The translations under genes and the position numbers were made by a program. Source: Candidatus Poribacteria bacterium (GTDB taxonomy: Bacteria > Poribacteria > WGA-4E > WGA-3G). Taken from it: a stretch of DNA of 64,000 nt. Below, in pieces: positions 1 to 8,748 of the stretch (the stretch's first letter is position 1; each line of letters opens with the position of its first letter). Location of the stretch: the NCBI GenBank assembly GCA_022827625.1, contig JAJEIE010000025.1, positions 149,485-213,484 of the forward strand. The letters run 5' to 3'. The notes under the pieces were generated by a model. That model was not told the DNA's origin and made no database searches. It saw nothing but the letters and a program-made list of their open reading frames with translations.

Positions 1-72
1 CGCTAAAAAGTCAACTTGACAATTATTGAAAGTTTTGAAGATCTCTTGCTAAGAGAGAAGCATTAATGTTAC

Positions 73-103
73 AATAGGCATAAATCAATTGATTATGCCT
101 ATT
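73..103. promoter_or_regulatory. Inverted repeat just upstream of the 77-aa gene
   Basis: An 11-bp perfect inverted repeat (AATAGGCATAA at 73-83, its complement at 93-103) flanks a nearly palindromic centre (TCAATTGA). It ends three bases before the AAAAGGAG ribosome-binding site of the next gene. It could be an operator or an mRNA hairpin controlling initiation. No protein partner can be named. Confidence 0.5.
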
Positions 104-116
104 TGAAAAGGAGATC

Positions 117-350
117 ATGGAGATGTCAAACGAACGATTAGCAATTCAAGAAATAGAGCAGAAGTATCCAGACGAATGGCTACTTATCGTAGACTGCGAA
201 ATCAGCGAAAATACCGAGCTGCTATCCGGGGTTGTTGCTGTCCATAGCAAATCCCGAGAAGATATTCATGATGCCTTAGTTAACTACAAAGGACAAGTTG
301 CTATATATTCTACACGCGAAATTCCAGAAAATGTGGAGTATATTTTGTAA
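117..350 (+). CDS. Small hypothetical protein (77 aa)
   Basis: A short soluble protein with no signal peptide or membrane segment. AAAAGGAG (106-113) precedes two in-frame ATGs at 117 and 123; the second has the more usual spacing. The sequence is acidic, with a WLLIVDCEI strand-like core and a C-terminal IPENVEYIL. It resembles in style the small proteins that accompany retropepsin-like genes in cyanobacteria. However, the frame opening at its stop (350-352) closes after 33 codons, so no such partner is present here. Function is unknown. Confidence 0.6.
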   Translation: MEMSNERLAIQEIEQKYPDEWLLIVDCEISENTELLSGVVAVHSKSREDIHDALVNYKGQVAIYSTREIPENVEYIL

Positions 351-528
351 TGGCACGTGTCTCTTTTACTCGTCTGCGTCGGTTGATCGTTCTGAGTCTT
401 GGAGTCTGCAATAAATGGTCTGTTAGGCATGAATTTTCTGGAGCGTTTTGACATCGATATCTCACTCTCAACTGGAACAATTGAACTCCATCCACACTGA
501 AGTAAACTTGGAGGAGTTGCGGACTATC

Positions 529-1089
529 ATGAAACTACTTATTGCTACCATCATCAGTATTGCTCTTTTTGGAGTATTCGCGAGTTTTGCTGATGAAAGA
601 ACCGAAGCGGATCCACTAAAAGTAGGTGATACAGCACCGGATTTTCTGCTCCAAGATGTTGAAGAAAAGGAGCATAGTCTGAAAAAACTGCGCGGCAAAA
701 TCGTTTTCCTTATTATGGGCAACCGAAAGATTCGGGAGGAAGATGACAAATGGGCGGAGGCGTTCCAGAACGATTACCGAGAGAACCCACAGGTGAACGC
801 CTATATCATCGCCGATATGCGGAGCGTTCCAGGGTTCATACCGAAAGGTTTTATTCGAGGTCAACTCAAGAAAAACCCGCCTCCTGTAAAATTCCTACTC
901 GACTGGAAGGGAGAGGTTCATAAACGGTATCAAACAAAAAAAGAAAAGCCGACGCTCTATCTCATTTCGCAAGAAGGCACAATTGTGTTCCACGAAAAAG
1001 CAGATTTCAAGCCCGAAATTTTCAACGAACTTAAAAAAGCAATTGATACACTTTTAGCCATAGCTGCGAATAAAAACGAAAGGAAATAA
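529..1089 (+). CDS. Secreted redoxin-like (thioredoxin-fold) protein lacking active-site cysteines
   Basis: A signal peptide (MKLLIATIISIALFGVFASF) is followed by a short AhpC/TSA-type entry (VGDTAPDFLLQDVEEKEHSLKKLRGK, split by family knowledge into the usual 'G..APDF.L.D..G' start). The position after the first strand, where redoxins carry Cys or CxxC, reads MGNRKIREEDD, so the peroxidatic cysteine is absent. The start at 529 is chosen because a signal peptide begins there and GGAGGAG lies upstream; the frame stays open to 448. It sits two bases before the epimerase gene and is probably co-transcribed. It may be a non-catalytic thioredoxin-fold protein in the periplasm. Confidence 0.65.
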   Translation: MKLLIATIISIALFGVFASFADERTEADPLKVGDTAPDFLLQDVEEKEHSLKKLRGKIVFLIMGNRKIREEDDKWAEAFQNDYRENPQVNAYIIADMRSVPGFIPKGFIRGQLKKNPPPVKFLLDWKGEVHKRYQTKKEKPTLYLISQEGTIVFHEKADFKPEIFNELKKAIDTLLAIAANKNERK

Positions 1090-1091
1090 TT

Positions 1092-2063
1092 ATGAAATAT
1101 CTCGTCACCGGTTGTGCTGGATTCATCGGGTGGAGGGTAACAGAACTTTTGCTTGAGGCGGGACACACTGTTGTAGGGATTGATAATATAAATACCTCTT
1201 ATGATACACAAGTAAAGCACTGGCGGCTTAAGCAACTCGAAGGTACTCCCAATTTTTATTTTCACCGCTCTGACATCTGCGATCGAGACGCACTGCGGAC
1301 AATATTTGATACGCCTTATGACGCTGTAATTAACCTCGCTGCACGCGCCGGTGTACGGCATTCTGTCGAAGATCCGTGGGTATATGTTGACACAAATATA
1401 ACCGGCACGCTGAATCTATTGGCGTTATGCCGCGAGTTTGAGGTCAAAAAATTTGTGCTGGCATCGACATCAAGCCTCTACGGATCGGATAACCCGCTTC
1501 CGTTTAGTGAGGAGACGAATACAGACGGACCCTTGTCTCCTTATGCTGCCTCAAAAAAGGGTGCGGAGGCACTCTGCCATAGTTATCACCATCTCTACGG
1601 CATCGATATGACAATCTTCCGTTTTTTCACCGTCTATGGACCCGCGGGCAGACCCGATATGAGCGCATTTCGCTTTGTGCATTGGATCAGTGAAGGGAAA
1701 CCGGTTATCGTTTATGGGGACGGCAAAGAGTCCTCACGAGATTATACCTATCTTGATGATGTTGCAAGGGGGGTGATCGCAGGATTGAAACCGCTCAAAT
1801 ATGAAGTGATTAACCTCGGTTCAGACAGTCCTATTGTACTTATTGAAACGATCCGATTGATAGAGGAACTCGTTGGTAAGAAAGCGAACCTCTCGCATCA
1901 ACCTTTTCATCCAGCAGATGCACGCGCCACGTGGGCGAACATCAAAAAAGCTGAAGAACTCTTGGGGTGGCGACCACAAGTCACTTTTCGAGAGGGTATT
2001 ACGGCACTGGTCGAGTGGTATCAGGCGAATCGAGAGTGGGCGAAGAACATCGCGACAGACTAA
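1092..2063 (+). CDS. NAD-dependent sugar epimerase (UDP-glucuronate 4-epimerase-like)
   Basis: An extended short-chain dehydrogenase/reductase of 323 aa. The N-terminal Rossmann motif GCAGFIG lies at about residues 7-13. The catalytic STSSLYG and YAASK lie near 125-155, followed by the substrate-loop RFFTVYGPAGRPDMS typical of UDP-glucuronate epimerases. It probably interconverts nucleotide sugars for cell-surface polysaccharide. The C-terminus converges on and overlaps by four bases the zinc-ribbon gene on the other strand. Exact substrate (GlcA, Glc or GlcNAc) cannot be fixed from sequence alone. Confidence 0.85.
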   Translation: MKYLVTGCAGFIGWRVTELLLEAGHTVVGIDNINTSYDTQVKHWRLKQLEGTPNFYFHRSDICDRDALRTIFDTPYDAVINLAARAGVRHSVEDPWVYVDTNITGTLNLLALCREFEVKKFVLASTSSLYGSDNPLPFSEETNTDGPLSPYAASKKGAEALCHSYHHLYGIDMTIFRFFTVYGPAGRPDMSAFRFVHWISEGKPVIVYGDGKESSRDYTYLDDVARGVIAGLKPLKYEVINLGSDSPIVLIETIRLIEELVGKKANLSHQPFHPADARATWANIKKAEELLGWRPQVTFREGITALVEWYQANREWAKNIATD

Positions 2064-2653
2064 GCCGCTATTAGGAGCTTAACTGCCTTTTCCAAAGCCC
2101 CTGCGTCTACTTTTATTTTCGCTATCTCTGCCTCGCGTTGCACGTAATTCAATGTATGTTCGGTACTCATCGGTGCTGCGATGTCCTGAACAATCTTATG
2201 GAGACGTTTCACGTCAGCCTTCTTGATGCCAGTCTCTGCTTCTATGCGAGTATGTAGTGCGGCGGGTGATTCTGGCTTTTCAGGAGGCGTCTCGCGCTTG
2301 GAACGGGTGCGGCTGGTTTTGGGCTTCGGACGCGCCGAGGTAGCAGACTCCGTTTTCGAGCGACGGGTTCTTGTGCGAGACGTTTTCTGTCTGGAAGACT
2401 GAATCTTTCCTGCCTCAAGCGATTTGATACCACACTCCTTACACACCTTCGCTGTGGCATCCGCTAAAGTCATCGTTACAATTAGTTCGCTAATCGCACC
2501 GCAGAGATCGCATTCAGAAAGGTTTTCGATGCTCGTTAGGATCTCTGCGTGTATTACGAACATTTTTTCCTTATCGGTTTTCGTCTGCTTTTCTTTTTGA
2601 CAGAGTGCTATCAGTTTCTGTGCTGCTTTCTCGATTGTGTCTAAATGTCCCAT
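2060..2653 (-). CDS. Zinc-ribbon protein with basic linker
   Basis: A 197-aa cytoplasmic protein. A four-cysteine zinc ribbon (CDLCG, then CKECG) lies near residues 48-75. A lysine/arginine/serine-rich disordered linker follows at about 80-130 (KTSRTRTRRSK, KTSRTRSKRE), then a helical C-terminal domain (IKKADVKRLHKIVQDI). The architecture suggests nucleic-acid binding, but I do not recognise the family. The gene faces the epimerase and ends inside its last codons. Confidence 0.6.
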   Translation of the reverse strand: MGHLDTIEKAAQKLIALCQKEKQTKTDKEKMFVIHAEILTSIENLSECDLCGAISELIVTMTLADATAKVCKECGIKSLEAGKIQSSRQKTSRTRTRRSKTESATSARPKPKTSRTRSKRETPPEKPESPAALHTRIEAETGIKKADVKRLHKIVQDIAAPMSTEHTLNYVQREAEIAKIKVDAGALEKAVKLLIAA

Positions 2654-2668
2654 CTTCCCCCCAACTGA

Positions 2669-2710
2669 GTAGGCGAGGTTCTAACCTCGCTGATCCGCGC
2701 TGTCCAATTA
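2669..2710. repeat. Truncated copy of the hairpin/MITE-like repeat at the end of cimA
   Basis: GTAGGCGAGGTTCTAACCTCGC at 2669-2690 is the same hairpin core found inside the 104-bp elements at 4944 and 48752. It is followed by GTCCAATTA as in those elements. The TTA at 2708-2710 supplies the stop codon of cimA on the minus strand. The terminal arms are missing. Confidence 0.6.
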
Positions 2711-4294
2711 CTTCGTCTCCGACGAGGCGACGGCACTTTTATCCGTATAAAGCTTATATTCAAAACTATCTATCAAGGCTTCACAACTCGCAGAGATGAT
2801 ATTTTCTGAGACACCAACGGTTCTCCAACTCCGTTCTCCATCACTCGCTTCAATAAGCACCCGAACCTTGGAACCCGTCCCCGCTTTGGTGTCCAGCACC
2901 CGAACTTTGTAATCTATCAGTCGAACTGTCTGCAAGGCGGGATAAAACTGTTCCAGTGCCTTTCGGAGTGCCGTGTCAAGTGCATTGACGGGACCATCTC
3001 CGTCAGCAGCGGTATGTGCCGTCAAACCGTCCGGCGTTGTAACCTTTACCGTTGCTTCGGAACGCATGGCGAAATCGCTGAACTGTTCAATGATCACCCG
3101 AAAACCGACAGGATCAAAGAAGGATTCGTATCCGTTAAATACCTTATGTGTCAGCAGCTCAAACGACGCTTCAGCGGCTTCATACTGATAGCCTTCTTGT
3201 TCCGCTTCTTTCAGTCGCTTGAAGAGTTCGAGCACCTGCGGTGAATTTTTGTCGTAATCTGGATACTCCTTCTCAATCTTTTTCATGATTGTGCCGCGTC
3301 CTGCTTGATCAGATACGAGAATCCGTTGCGTATTGCCCACCTTTTCGGGTTCAATATGTTCGTAAGTCAGGCGGTTTTTGCGGATCGCATCTGTATGCAA
3401 GCCACCTTTATGCGCAAAGGCGGAGCGACCCACATACGGTTGGCGTTCGTCGTGTGGGAGATTTGCTAGCTCACTAATCAACCGCGAAATTTCTGTTAAC
3501 CCTTGCAGCTGCGTCTCACTTAGACACTTTATGCCGAGTTTGAGTTGGATTGTTGGAATAATAGAAGCGAGATTCGCATTTCCACACCGTTCACCGTAGC
3601 CGTTGAATGTTCCTTGCACATGGGTTGCGCCTGCTTGAACAGCCAGTACGGAGTTGGCTGCACCCATACCGGCATCGTTGTGCGTATGAATACCTACCGG
3701 CAACGACAACTCGGAGAGCACAGTTCTTACGCCTTCCTGAATTTCTAACGGCAGTCTACCGCCATTGGTATCACAGAGGACGAGGCAGCTCGCACCGCCA
3801 GTTGCAGCCGCGCGTAGTGTCTCTATGGCATACTCGGGGTCATCTGCGTAACCGTCAAAGAAGTGTTCCGCATCATAAATCACTTCGCGCCCGTTCTCCA
3901 CAAGGTAACGAACGGAATTCTCAATTAATTCTAAGTTTTCGTCTGGTGTTACTCGCAGGACATCGGTTGCATGGAGCCGCCAACTTTTCCCAAAGATTGT
4001 GACAGTCCTTGCGCCGGTATCCAGTAGCGCAGTTAGATTCGGATCGGTTTCGGGGGTATACGTAGGATAGTACGTGCTACCAAACGGCACAATCGTTGCC
4101 GTTTCTAATGCCATACTTTTTGCGCGCCTGAAAAATTCTATGTCTTTCGGGTTGGAACCCGGGTACCCGCCTTCAATATAGCGGATGCCTAATTTATCGA
4201 GTGCTTCTATGATGATGAGTTTATCTTCCACAGAAAACGCGACGCCTTCTGCTTGGCTGCCATCCCTGAGTGTCGTATCGTAAAATTCAACCAT
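2708..4294 (-). CDS. cimA: (R)-citramalate synthase / isopropylmalate synthase family
   Basis: The protein belongs to the DRE-TIM metallolyase family. The catalytic FYDTTLRDGSQAEG lies at its very start. HTHNDAGMGAANS carries the metal-binding histidines, and a C-terminal LeuA-dimer-type regulatory region follows. IEGGYPGSNPKD is characteristic of the citramalate-type subgroup. It condenses pyruvate with acetyl-CoA on the threonine-independent route to isoleucine. At about 528 aa its length is normal. ATG at 4294 is taken as the start; a GTG four codons earlier is possible. No other isoleucine gene is adjacent, and the stop codon comes from a repeat remnant. Confidence 0.85.
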   Translation of the reverse strand: MVEFYDTTLRDGSQAEGVAFSVEDKLIIIEALDKLGIRYIEGGYPGSNPKDIEFFRRAKSMALETATIVPFGSTYYPTYTPETDPNLTALLDTGARTVTIFGKSWRLHATDVLRVTPDENLELIENSVRYLVENGREVIYDAEHFFDGYADDPEYAIETLRAAATGGASCLVLCDTNGGRLPLEIQEGVRTVLSELSLPVGIHTHNDAGMGAANSVLAVQAGATHVQGTFNGYGERCGNANLASIIPTIQLKLGIKCLSETQLQGLTEISRLISELANLPHDERQPYVGRSAFAHKGGLHTDAIRKNRLTYEHIEPEKVGNTQRILVSDQAGRGTIMKKIEKEYPDYDKNSPQVLELFKRLKEAEQEGYQYEAAEASFELLTHKVFNGYESFFDPVGFRVIIEQFSDFAMRSEATVKVTTPDGLTAHTAADGDGPVNALDTALRKALEQFYPALQTVRLIDYKVRVLDTKAGTGSKVRVLIEASDGERSWRTVGVSENIISASCEALIDSFEYKLYTDKSAVASSETK

Positions 4295-4727
4295 GTCGCT
4301 TTTCACAATGAGTTTTGGCTTGTGTTTTTGAATATGGGCTTGTCAACTTCGCTCTACAACGCCAAAAATCGTGTCTCCTATTATGCTTTATATATTGTAA
4401 TCTGTGCCTGATTCACCGCTAATATTTTATCACATTTCAGGGCAAAAGTCAAATACGTTTCAGTAGATATTCTGTAGGATGGATTTGCAATCTTTCCATT
4501 ATTTTGCGCGCTATTTACCCCAAAAATGTTACACCAATGTAACATTTCATGGGCAGAGACAATCGGCATAGAATCCAGTGGCCGTCAGGATTCGTAGACG
4601 TTTTGTGTCCAATTTCCGATTGGGAAAAAAATAATTTTGCCGAAAGTGGAACATCTTGTAGATAAACGGTAATGGCGTTATCCATACATTGAATTTTCAG
4701 AGATCGATAGCGCATTTTCCGCCATTG

Positions 4728-4757
4728 AAAAATAGTATAATATATTATACTATTTTT
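4728..4757. repeat. Perfect 30-bp palindrome
   Basis: The half-site AAAAATAGTATAATA (4728-4742) is followed directly by its exact complement (4743-4757), with no spacer. It contains TATAAT on both strands. It lies in a non-coding stretch about 430 bp upstream of the cimA start. It may be an operator, a cruciform-forming site or a mobile-element relic. Confidence 0.7.
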
Positions 4758-4943
4758 ACTAAGTTATGTCAAGTAAAAATTGATTTTTTAGGTAGCAGCC
4801 TTAGAATTTAAGCGCGAGTCATCTATAGGGTCTATTGCCAGAATCAGGATTAGGAGAAATCGGGTTAAATCCCTACCGCAAGCGAACAGGAGCACTGAAG
4901 GTCAAAAACTTTACACATCCATGTGGGATACAAACTAAAGAAC

Positions 4944-5047
4944 TATGGTAAAATCTAAAAATAAATGGACATTTTCCCCTCCCCTGGTAGGCGAGGTTTC
5001 TAACCTCGCCGATGCGGATCGTCCAATTAATTCTAAACTTTACCATA
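4944..5047. repeat. 104-bp MITE-like element, copy 1
   Basis: The element runs from TATGGTAAA (4944-4952) to its complement TTTACCATA (5039-5047). The terminal repeats extend imperfectly to about 25 bp. The centre carries a GC-rich hairpin, GTAGGCGAGGTTTC then TAACCTCGCC (4987-5010). If the outer TA pairs are target duplications, the ends are TGGTAAA, the style of IS630/Tc1-type MITEs. A second copy of exactly the same length is at 48752. Confidence 0.75.
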
Positions 5048-5122
5048 AATCTAAAAAAGGTAGTATAATATTCTGATGGTTGTTTGGATTACCTTCTAAA
5101 CTCAAACAAAAAGGAGAATACC

Positions 5123-6967
5123 ATGAAAACGCTGAAAAGGCTCACAACGCCTATTCTTGCATTGCAGTTGTTTTTTGTTGCTGCAACCTACTCTAAAACC
5201 TTGTCCGTTAGCGAAAAGGGAACCGTTCTCGCCGAAACAAATAACTACTCTATAACCATTGAAAACGGAGCAATCACTCATTTCCACAATAAACTTACCC
5301 GAGAAACCTACACCCAAGACAAGTTCAGCTATTCCGCTGCACTGCAAATGAGAAAACGCCGTCTGGAATCAGCAGATGCCCCACCAATCAGAATAAGACA
5401 ACCATCTCCACTTACATGTGAAATTACCTATGGAAACGATGAAGCAGACCTACACCTATTCATCACCATAGACAACAAAACAAACGATCTTTTGATACAA
5501 CAAAGAGGAATTTCAAGAAACAGCGGTATCGAATCTACTTCATGGGTGTTCGGACACATTTCAGATACAGCCGTAGATGTCATCGCGCCTATCAAAGGTG
5601 GTCAAATCCTCAAACACACATACGGGTCCAACTACCCAGGAGGTTGGGAATCACAACTGTTCATTCTTCAAGGACAACGCGGAGGAGCCTTTATCCGTTG
5701 TGAAGACAAAAGTTATGGATTCAAAGGATTCGAGTATGAAAAATACCAAGATAACAGTTCCACCATTGTTTTTGCCTCATATCCCCACGCCCCCTTTGAA
5801 GAACAAAATCAATTTATATCTCCCATATGGAAAATCAACGCCTACCAAGGCGACTGGCAAGTTCCAGCACGCCAATATAGAGATTGGATGCACGAAAAAC
5901 TTCAACCACTCGACCGAACACAGATGCCATCATGGGTAGATGAAATTAAAGTAATAATAATCCACTCCAAAATAGAACCCGCAATACTACCACATCTAAA
6001 CCAACTTTTAGATGCAGAGAAAACCTTGATATACATGCACGCATGGAGACATAGAGGGCATGACGGAGACCTACCAAACTATTCAGCAAGTGCCATAAAG
6101 CCCGGTTTCGGTGATTTTATCAAAGAAGCACACCGCTACGGATTTAAAATAATGGTACATGTGAATATGGTTGGTATCTCACCAGAACACCCGCTCTACA
6201 CAGAGCTCGAGAAGTATCAACTCATCGACCCATGGAATAACGAGAAAAAAGGCTGGTATTGGGAAGACTTAACAAACACATCCCGCCACGCCTACATCAA
6301 CACCGCTTCACGCGCATACAGACAAATGTTTGTTGAAAAACTCAAAAGATTACAAGAAACTTACAATATAGATGCCTTCCACCTCGACATCAGCACTGAA
6401 GTTGAAAACGATAAGAACGGACGCATTGATGGATTGACAATGGCCGAAGGCAACATCCTCCTCCATCAACAACTCTTAGAAGCAATGCCAGGCATCGTTC
6501 TCGGCGGAGAAAGCCTCCACGAGGTAACATTCCTATACGAAAGTTTTGCACAACGTTGGTGGATTCCACCAACAGCAGAACCACACCCAATCAGTTCGTT
6601 CCTATTTTCGTCCTATACCAAACCTTACGGATATTTCATACCAAATCCAGACCGCCACCCCGATGAATATCAGAAATACATCCACGAATACGAAGTATGG
6701 GACATCCTACTAACTCTTCGTGTTTATGACCCATGGGACCTGGAACTAGATAAAACCGAGATGCAAAAACTTCTCCAAGTTGCCAGAGAGCGACAAGGCT
6801 GGACTTTCGGGGATGTGAACGGTGATAGTGTCGTAAATATCCTTGACTTGGTTGTTGTTGCGCAAAACATCGAAACACAACCGTTGGTCAATCAACGTAC
6901 AGATGTGAACAAGGATGGGGTGGTAAACATCCTTGATCTCGTTCTTATCGCAAAACAGATAGGTTGA
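5123..6967 (+). CDS. Secreted glycosidase-like protein (DUF6259-type) with dockerin tail
   Basis: A signal peptide begins at 5123 after AAAAAGGAG; the frame is open to 5084 without support. Residues about 25-560 form a beta-sandwich plus TIM-barrel protein like DUF6259 carbohydrate-active enzymes, with AFHLDIS as a likely catalytic strand end. The C-terminus has two EF-hand-like dockerin repeats (DVNGDSVVNILDL and DVNKDGVVNILDL). The catalytic body favours A-ending codons (AGA, CCA, ACA), unlike its neighbours. The dockerin tail returns to local codon style. This suggests an acquired, 3'-trimmed enzyme joined to a host dockerin. Substrate is unknown. Confidence 0.7.
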   Translation: MKTLKRLTTPILALQLFFVAATYSKTLSVSEKGTVLAETNNYSITIENGAITHFHNKLTRETYTQDKFSYSAALQMRKRRLESADAPPIRIRQPSPLTCEITYGNDEADLHLFITIDNKTNDLLIQQRGISRNSGIESTSWVFGHISDTAVDVIAPIKGGQILKHTYGSNYPGGWESQLFILQGQRGGAFIRCEDKSYGFKGFEYEKYQDNSSTIVFASYPHAPFEEQNQFISPIWKINAYQGDWQVPARQYRDWMHEKLQPLDRTQMPSWVDEIKVIIIHSKIEPAILPHLNQLLDAEKTLIYMHAWRHRGHDGDLPNYSASAIKPGFGDFIKEAHRYGFKIMVHVNMVGISPEHPLYTELEKYQLIDPWNNEKKGWYWEDLTNTSRHAYINTASRAYRQMFVEKLKRLQETYNIDAFHLDISTEVENDKNGRIDGLTMAEGNILLHQQLLEAMPGIVLGGESLHEVTFLYESFAQRWWIPPTAEPHPISSFLFSSYTKPYGYFIPNPDRHPDEYQKYIHEYEVWDILLTLRVYDPWDLELDKTEMQKLLQVARERQGWTFGDVNGDSVVNILDLVVVAQNIETQPLVNQRTDVNKDGVVNILDLVLIAKQIG

Positions 6968-6969
6968 TT

Positions 6970-7134
6970 CTAACGAGAGGTTTCAATCATAATAAGATCT
7001 ATTCGTAGTTTCGTAGAATCTTCATTCCTAACAAAAAGTTGCGCGTGGTGTCCACGACCATGAAATCCCACTTGGAACCGGTTGGATGCTGTGGGGAGGA
7101 AGGTTCTTTCTTCGTAGTCTGCGGCGTTGTTCAT
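6970..7134 (-). pseudogene. Possible C-terminal gene remnant
   Basis: On the minus strand a 54-codon frame (ATG at 7134) ends with TAG at 6970-6972. It continues upstream for about 15 sense codons before a stop. The peptide (for example FQVGFHGRGHHAQLFVRN) looks like a folded beta-rich C-terminus rather than random translation. I could not assign a family. It could also be a real small gene. Confidence 0.3.
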
Positions 7135-7239
7135 TTTCAATCCGACAGTTAGTTGTCCAGCAGACTGTTTATCAATAACCTATGGCACTAATTGATTTGT
7201 GTTTTGATAATTCGCTCAATTGTGATATTATTAAAAACC

Positions 7240-8748
7240 ATGAGAACTCATGCTATTTTACTCGTCTGCGTCGCGTTGTTGCTATCAGGTTGTGGGATAT
7301 TTGCTACAAAATCGGTTCAAACCGAATCGTCAACGACTTCTGTAGATCCACTCGGAAAACTACAAGCCAATATTGATGCCGTTTTGCAGGACCCGTTGTT
7401 TACGACCGCCAGCATCGGTATCAAAGTGGTTGCCGTTGAGACAGGAGAAGTGATTTATGAGAAAAACGCCCATAAACTACACCACCCCGCCTCTACAACG
7501 AAACTCTTTACAGCAGCGACTGCTTTAGTGAAACTGGGATCGGACTACCAGTTTGAAACGACCCTCTATACCGATGCCATTGTGAAGGGTGAAGTCCTCG
7601 GAAACATTTATCTAAAAGGCAGGGCTGACCCGGTACTCCAACCTCAAGACCTTGTAAAATTGGGGGATACCTTACTTCAAGTGGGTGTGAAGTCGATACA
7701 AGGTAACATCGTTGTTGATGAAACATATCTCGATGCCGTTTGGGAAGGACCGGGATGGATGCGGGACGATAGACCGCTGTGGATCAGTGCTTTGAGTATC
7801 CGAGAAGTCGAACCGAATGCAAGCACAATGAGCAGAGCCCGTGCGTGTGGACTTCTCTTGAAAACTGCGCTTATAGAAAAGGGGGTTCACGTGACGGGTG
7901 AAATCGTCTCTGGAACAGCGCCATCAGATGCGCAGGTCGTTGCTAAGCATCTATCACCTCCACTCGCTGATATTCTCAAATTGATGAACAAACCCAGCGA
8001 CAATTGGGTTGCTGAATTGATTTTCAAGACAATCGGTGCTGAGGTGATGGGTGAACCGGGAACGTGGCAGAAAGGCAGGCAAGCCGTCACTGAATTCCTA
8101 AGTGAAATCATAGGCGAACCACCGTATCGGTTTGTTGACGGTTCTGGACTTTCCCGTTACAATCTCCTAAATACTGAGTTGCTCACAAGTTTGCTCGTCT
8201 ATATGTATCAGAATTTTCAGTTAATGCCGGAGTATCTGGCATCACTGCCGGTTGCTGGCGTTGATGGCACTTTAAAAAATCGGATGCAAGGGATGTACGC
8301 TGAAAAAGTGTTGCGTGCGAAGACGGGAACATTGAGTGGGGTTTCGGCACTTGCCGGTTATACTGTCACGGCAGACGATGAAGTCTTTGCGTTCGGCATT
8401 CTCATTAGCCACTATGTCGGGTCACCAGCACTTGCCCGCGGTATTCAGGATAAAATTGGGGATTATTTAACCGGTTTTAGCCGTCGTTCAGAGAAAATAA
8501 AGCAACGCTTGGACTTGCCATCTCAAATTGCAGCAGACGTGGTTTCACCACGCCTAAGTGAGAAAGTGTTGAAAGTAGTCGCTATCCGGTTCTATACCTC
8601 AATCAAACCGGGGCGCGATCTCCGGTGGCGGTGCTCCCACGACAGACTGTCCATCCTTCAGCAACGGCTCCGCATTCCCCCACAAACGACTCCCGTCATG
8701 AGCAAGAAGCGGTTCTGCGGAATATTGGGCAAGATACGCACGCCGTAG
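7240..8748 (+). CDS. dacB: D-alanyl-D-alanine carboxypeptidase/endopeptidase (PBP4 type), lipoprotein
   Basis: The serine peptidase S13 motifs are all present. SxxK is in HHPASTTKLF, SxN is in KPSDNWVAEL and KTG is in RAKTGTLSG. The N-terminus has a lipobox (LLLSGCG), so it is probably a periplasmic lipoprotein that trims peptidoglycan peptides. The start at 7240 gives the signal peptide; the open frame extends to 7192. The last 50 codons overlap the 3' end of the convergent dioxygenase gene and look unlike family sequence. The original stop may therefore have been lost near 8590. Confidence 0.85.
   Translation: MRTHAILLVCVALLLSGCGIFATKSVQTESSTTSVDPLGKLQANIDAVLQDPLFTTASIGIKVVAVETGEVIYEKNAHKLHHPASTTKLFTAATALVKLGSDYQFETTLYTDAIVKGEVLGNIYLKGRADPVLQPQDLVKLGDTLLQVGVKSIQGNIVVDETYLDAVWEGPGWMRDDRPLWISALSIREVEPNASTMSRARACGLLLKTALIEKGVHVTGEIVSGTAPSDAQVVAKHLSPPLADILKLMNKPSDNWVAELIFKTIGAEVMGEPGTWQKGRQAVTEFLSEIIGEPPYRFVDGSGLSRYNLLNTELLTSLLVYMYQNFQLMPEYLASLPVAGVDGTLKNRMQGMYAEKVLRAKTGTLSGVSALAGYTVTADDEVFAFGILISHYVGSPALARGIQDKIGDYLTGFSRRSEKIKQRLDLPSQIAADVVSPRLSEKVLKVVAIRFYTSIKPGRDLRWRCSHDRLSILQQRLRIPPQTTPVMSKKRFCGILGKIRTP

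Larger units (their letters stand above)
4295..5122. other. Gene-poor stretch between cimA and the dockerin glycosidase gene
   Basis: About 830 bp without a convincing gene. It holds the cimA promoter region, a perfect 30-bp AT-rich palindrome (4728-4757), the 104-bp MITE-like element (4944-5047) and a TATAAT at 5064-5069 that could serve the downstream gene. I see no RNA gene or riboswitch in it. Confidence 0.6.

Noticed and set aside
350..451. A 33-codon frame following the 77-aa gene
   Set aside because: It lacks a ribosome-binding site of its own and any recognisable motif; it may be a gene remnant, but support is too weak to list.
5045..5069. MITE right end acting as a -35 box for the dockerin gene
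   Set aside because: TTTACC would be 19 bases from TATAAT, longer than usual, so this remains speculation.
4295..5122. Riboswitch or T-box upstream of cimA or the dockerin gene
   Set aside because: No recognisable aptamer core or T-box sequence; the stretch is explained by a palindrome and a MITE-like element.
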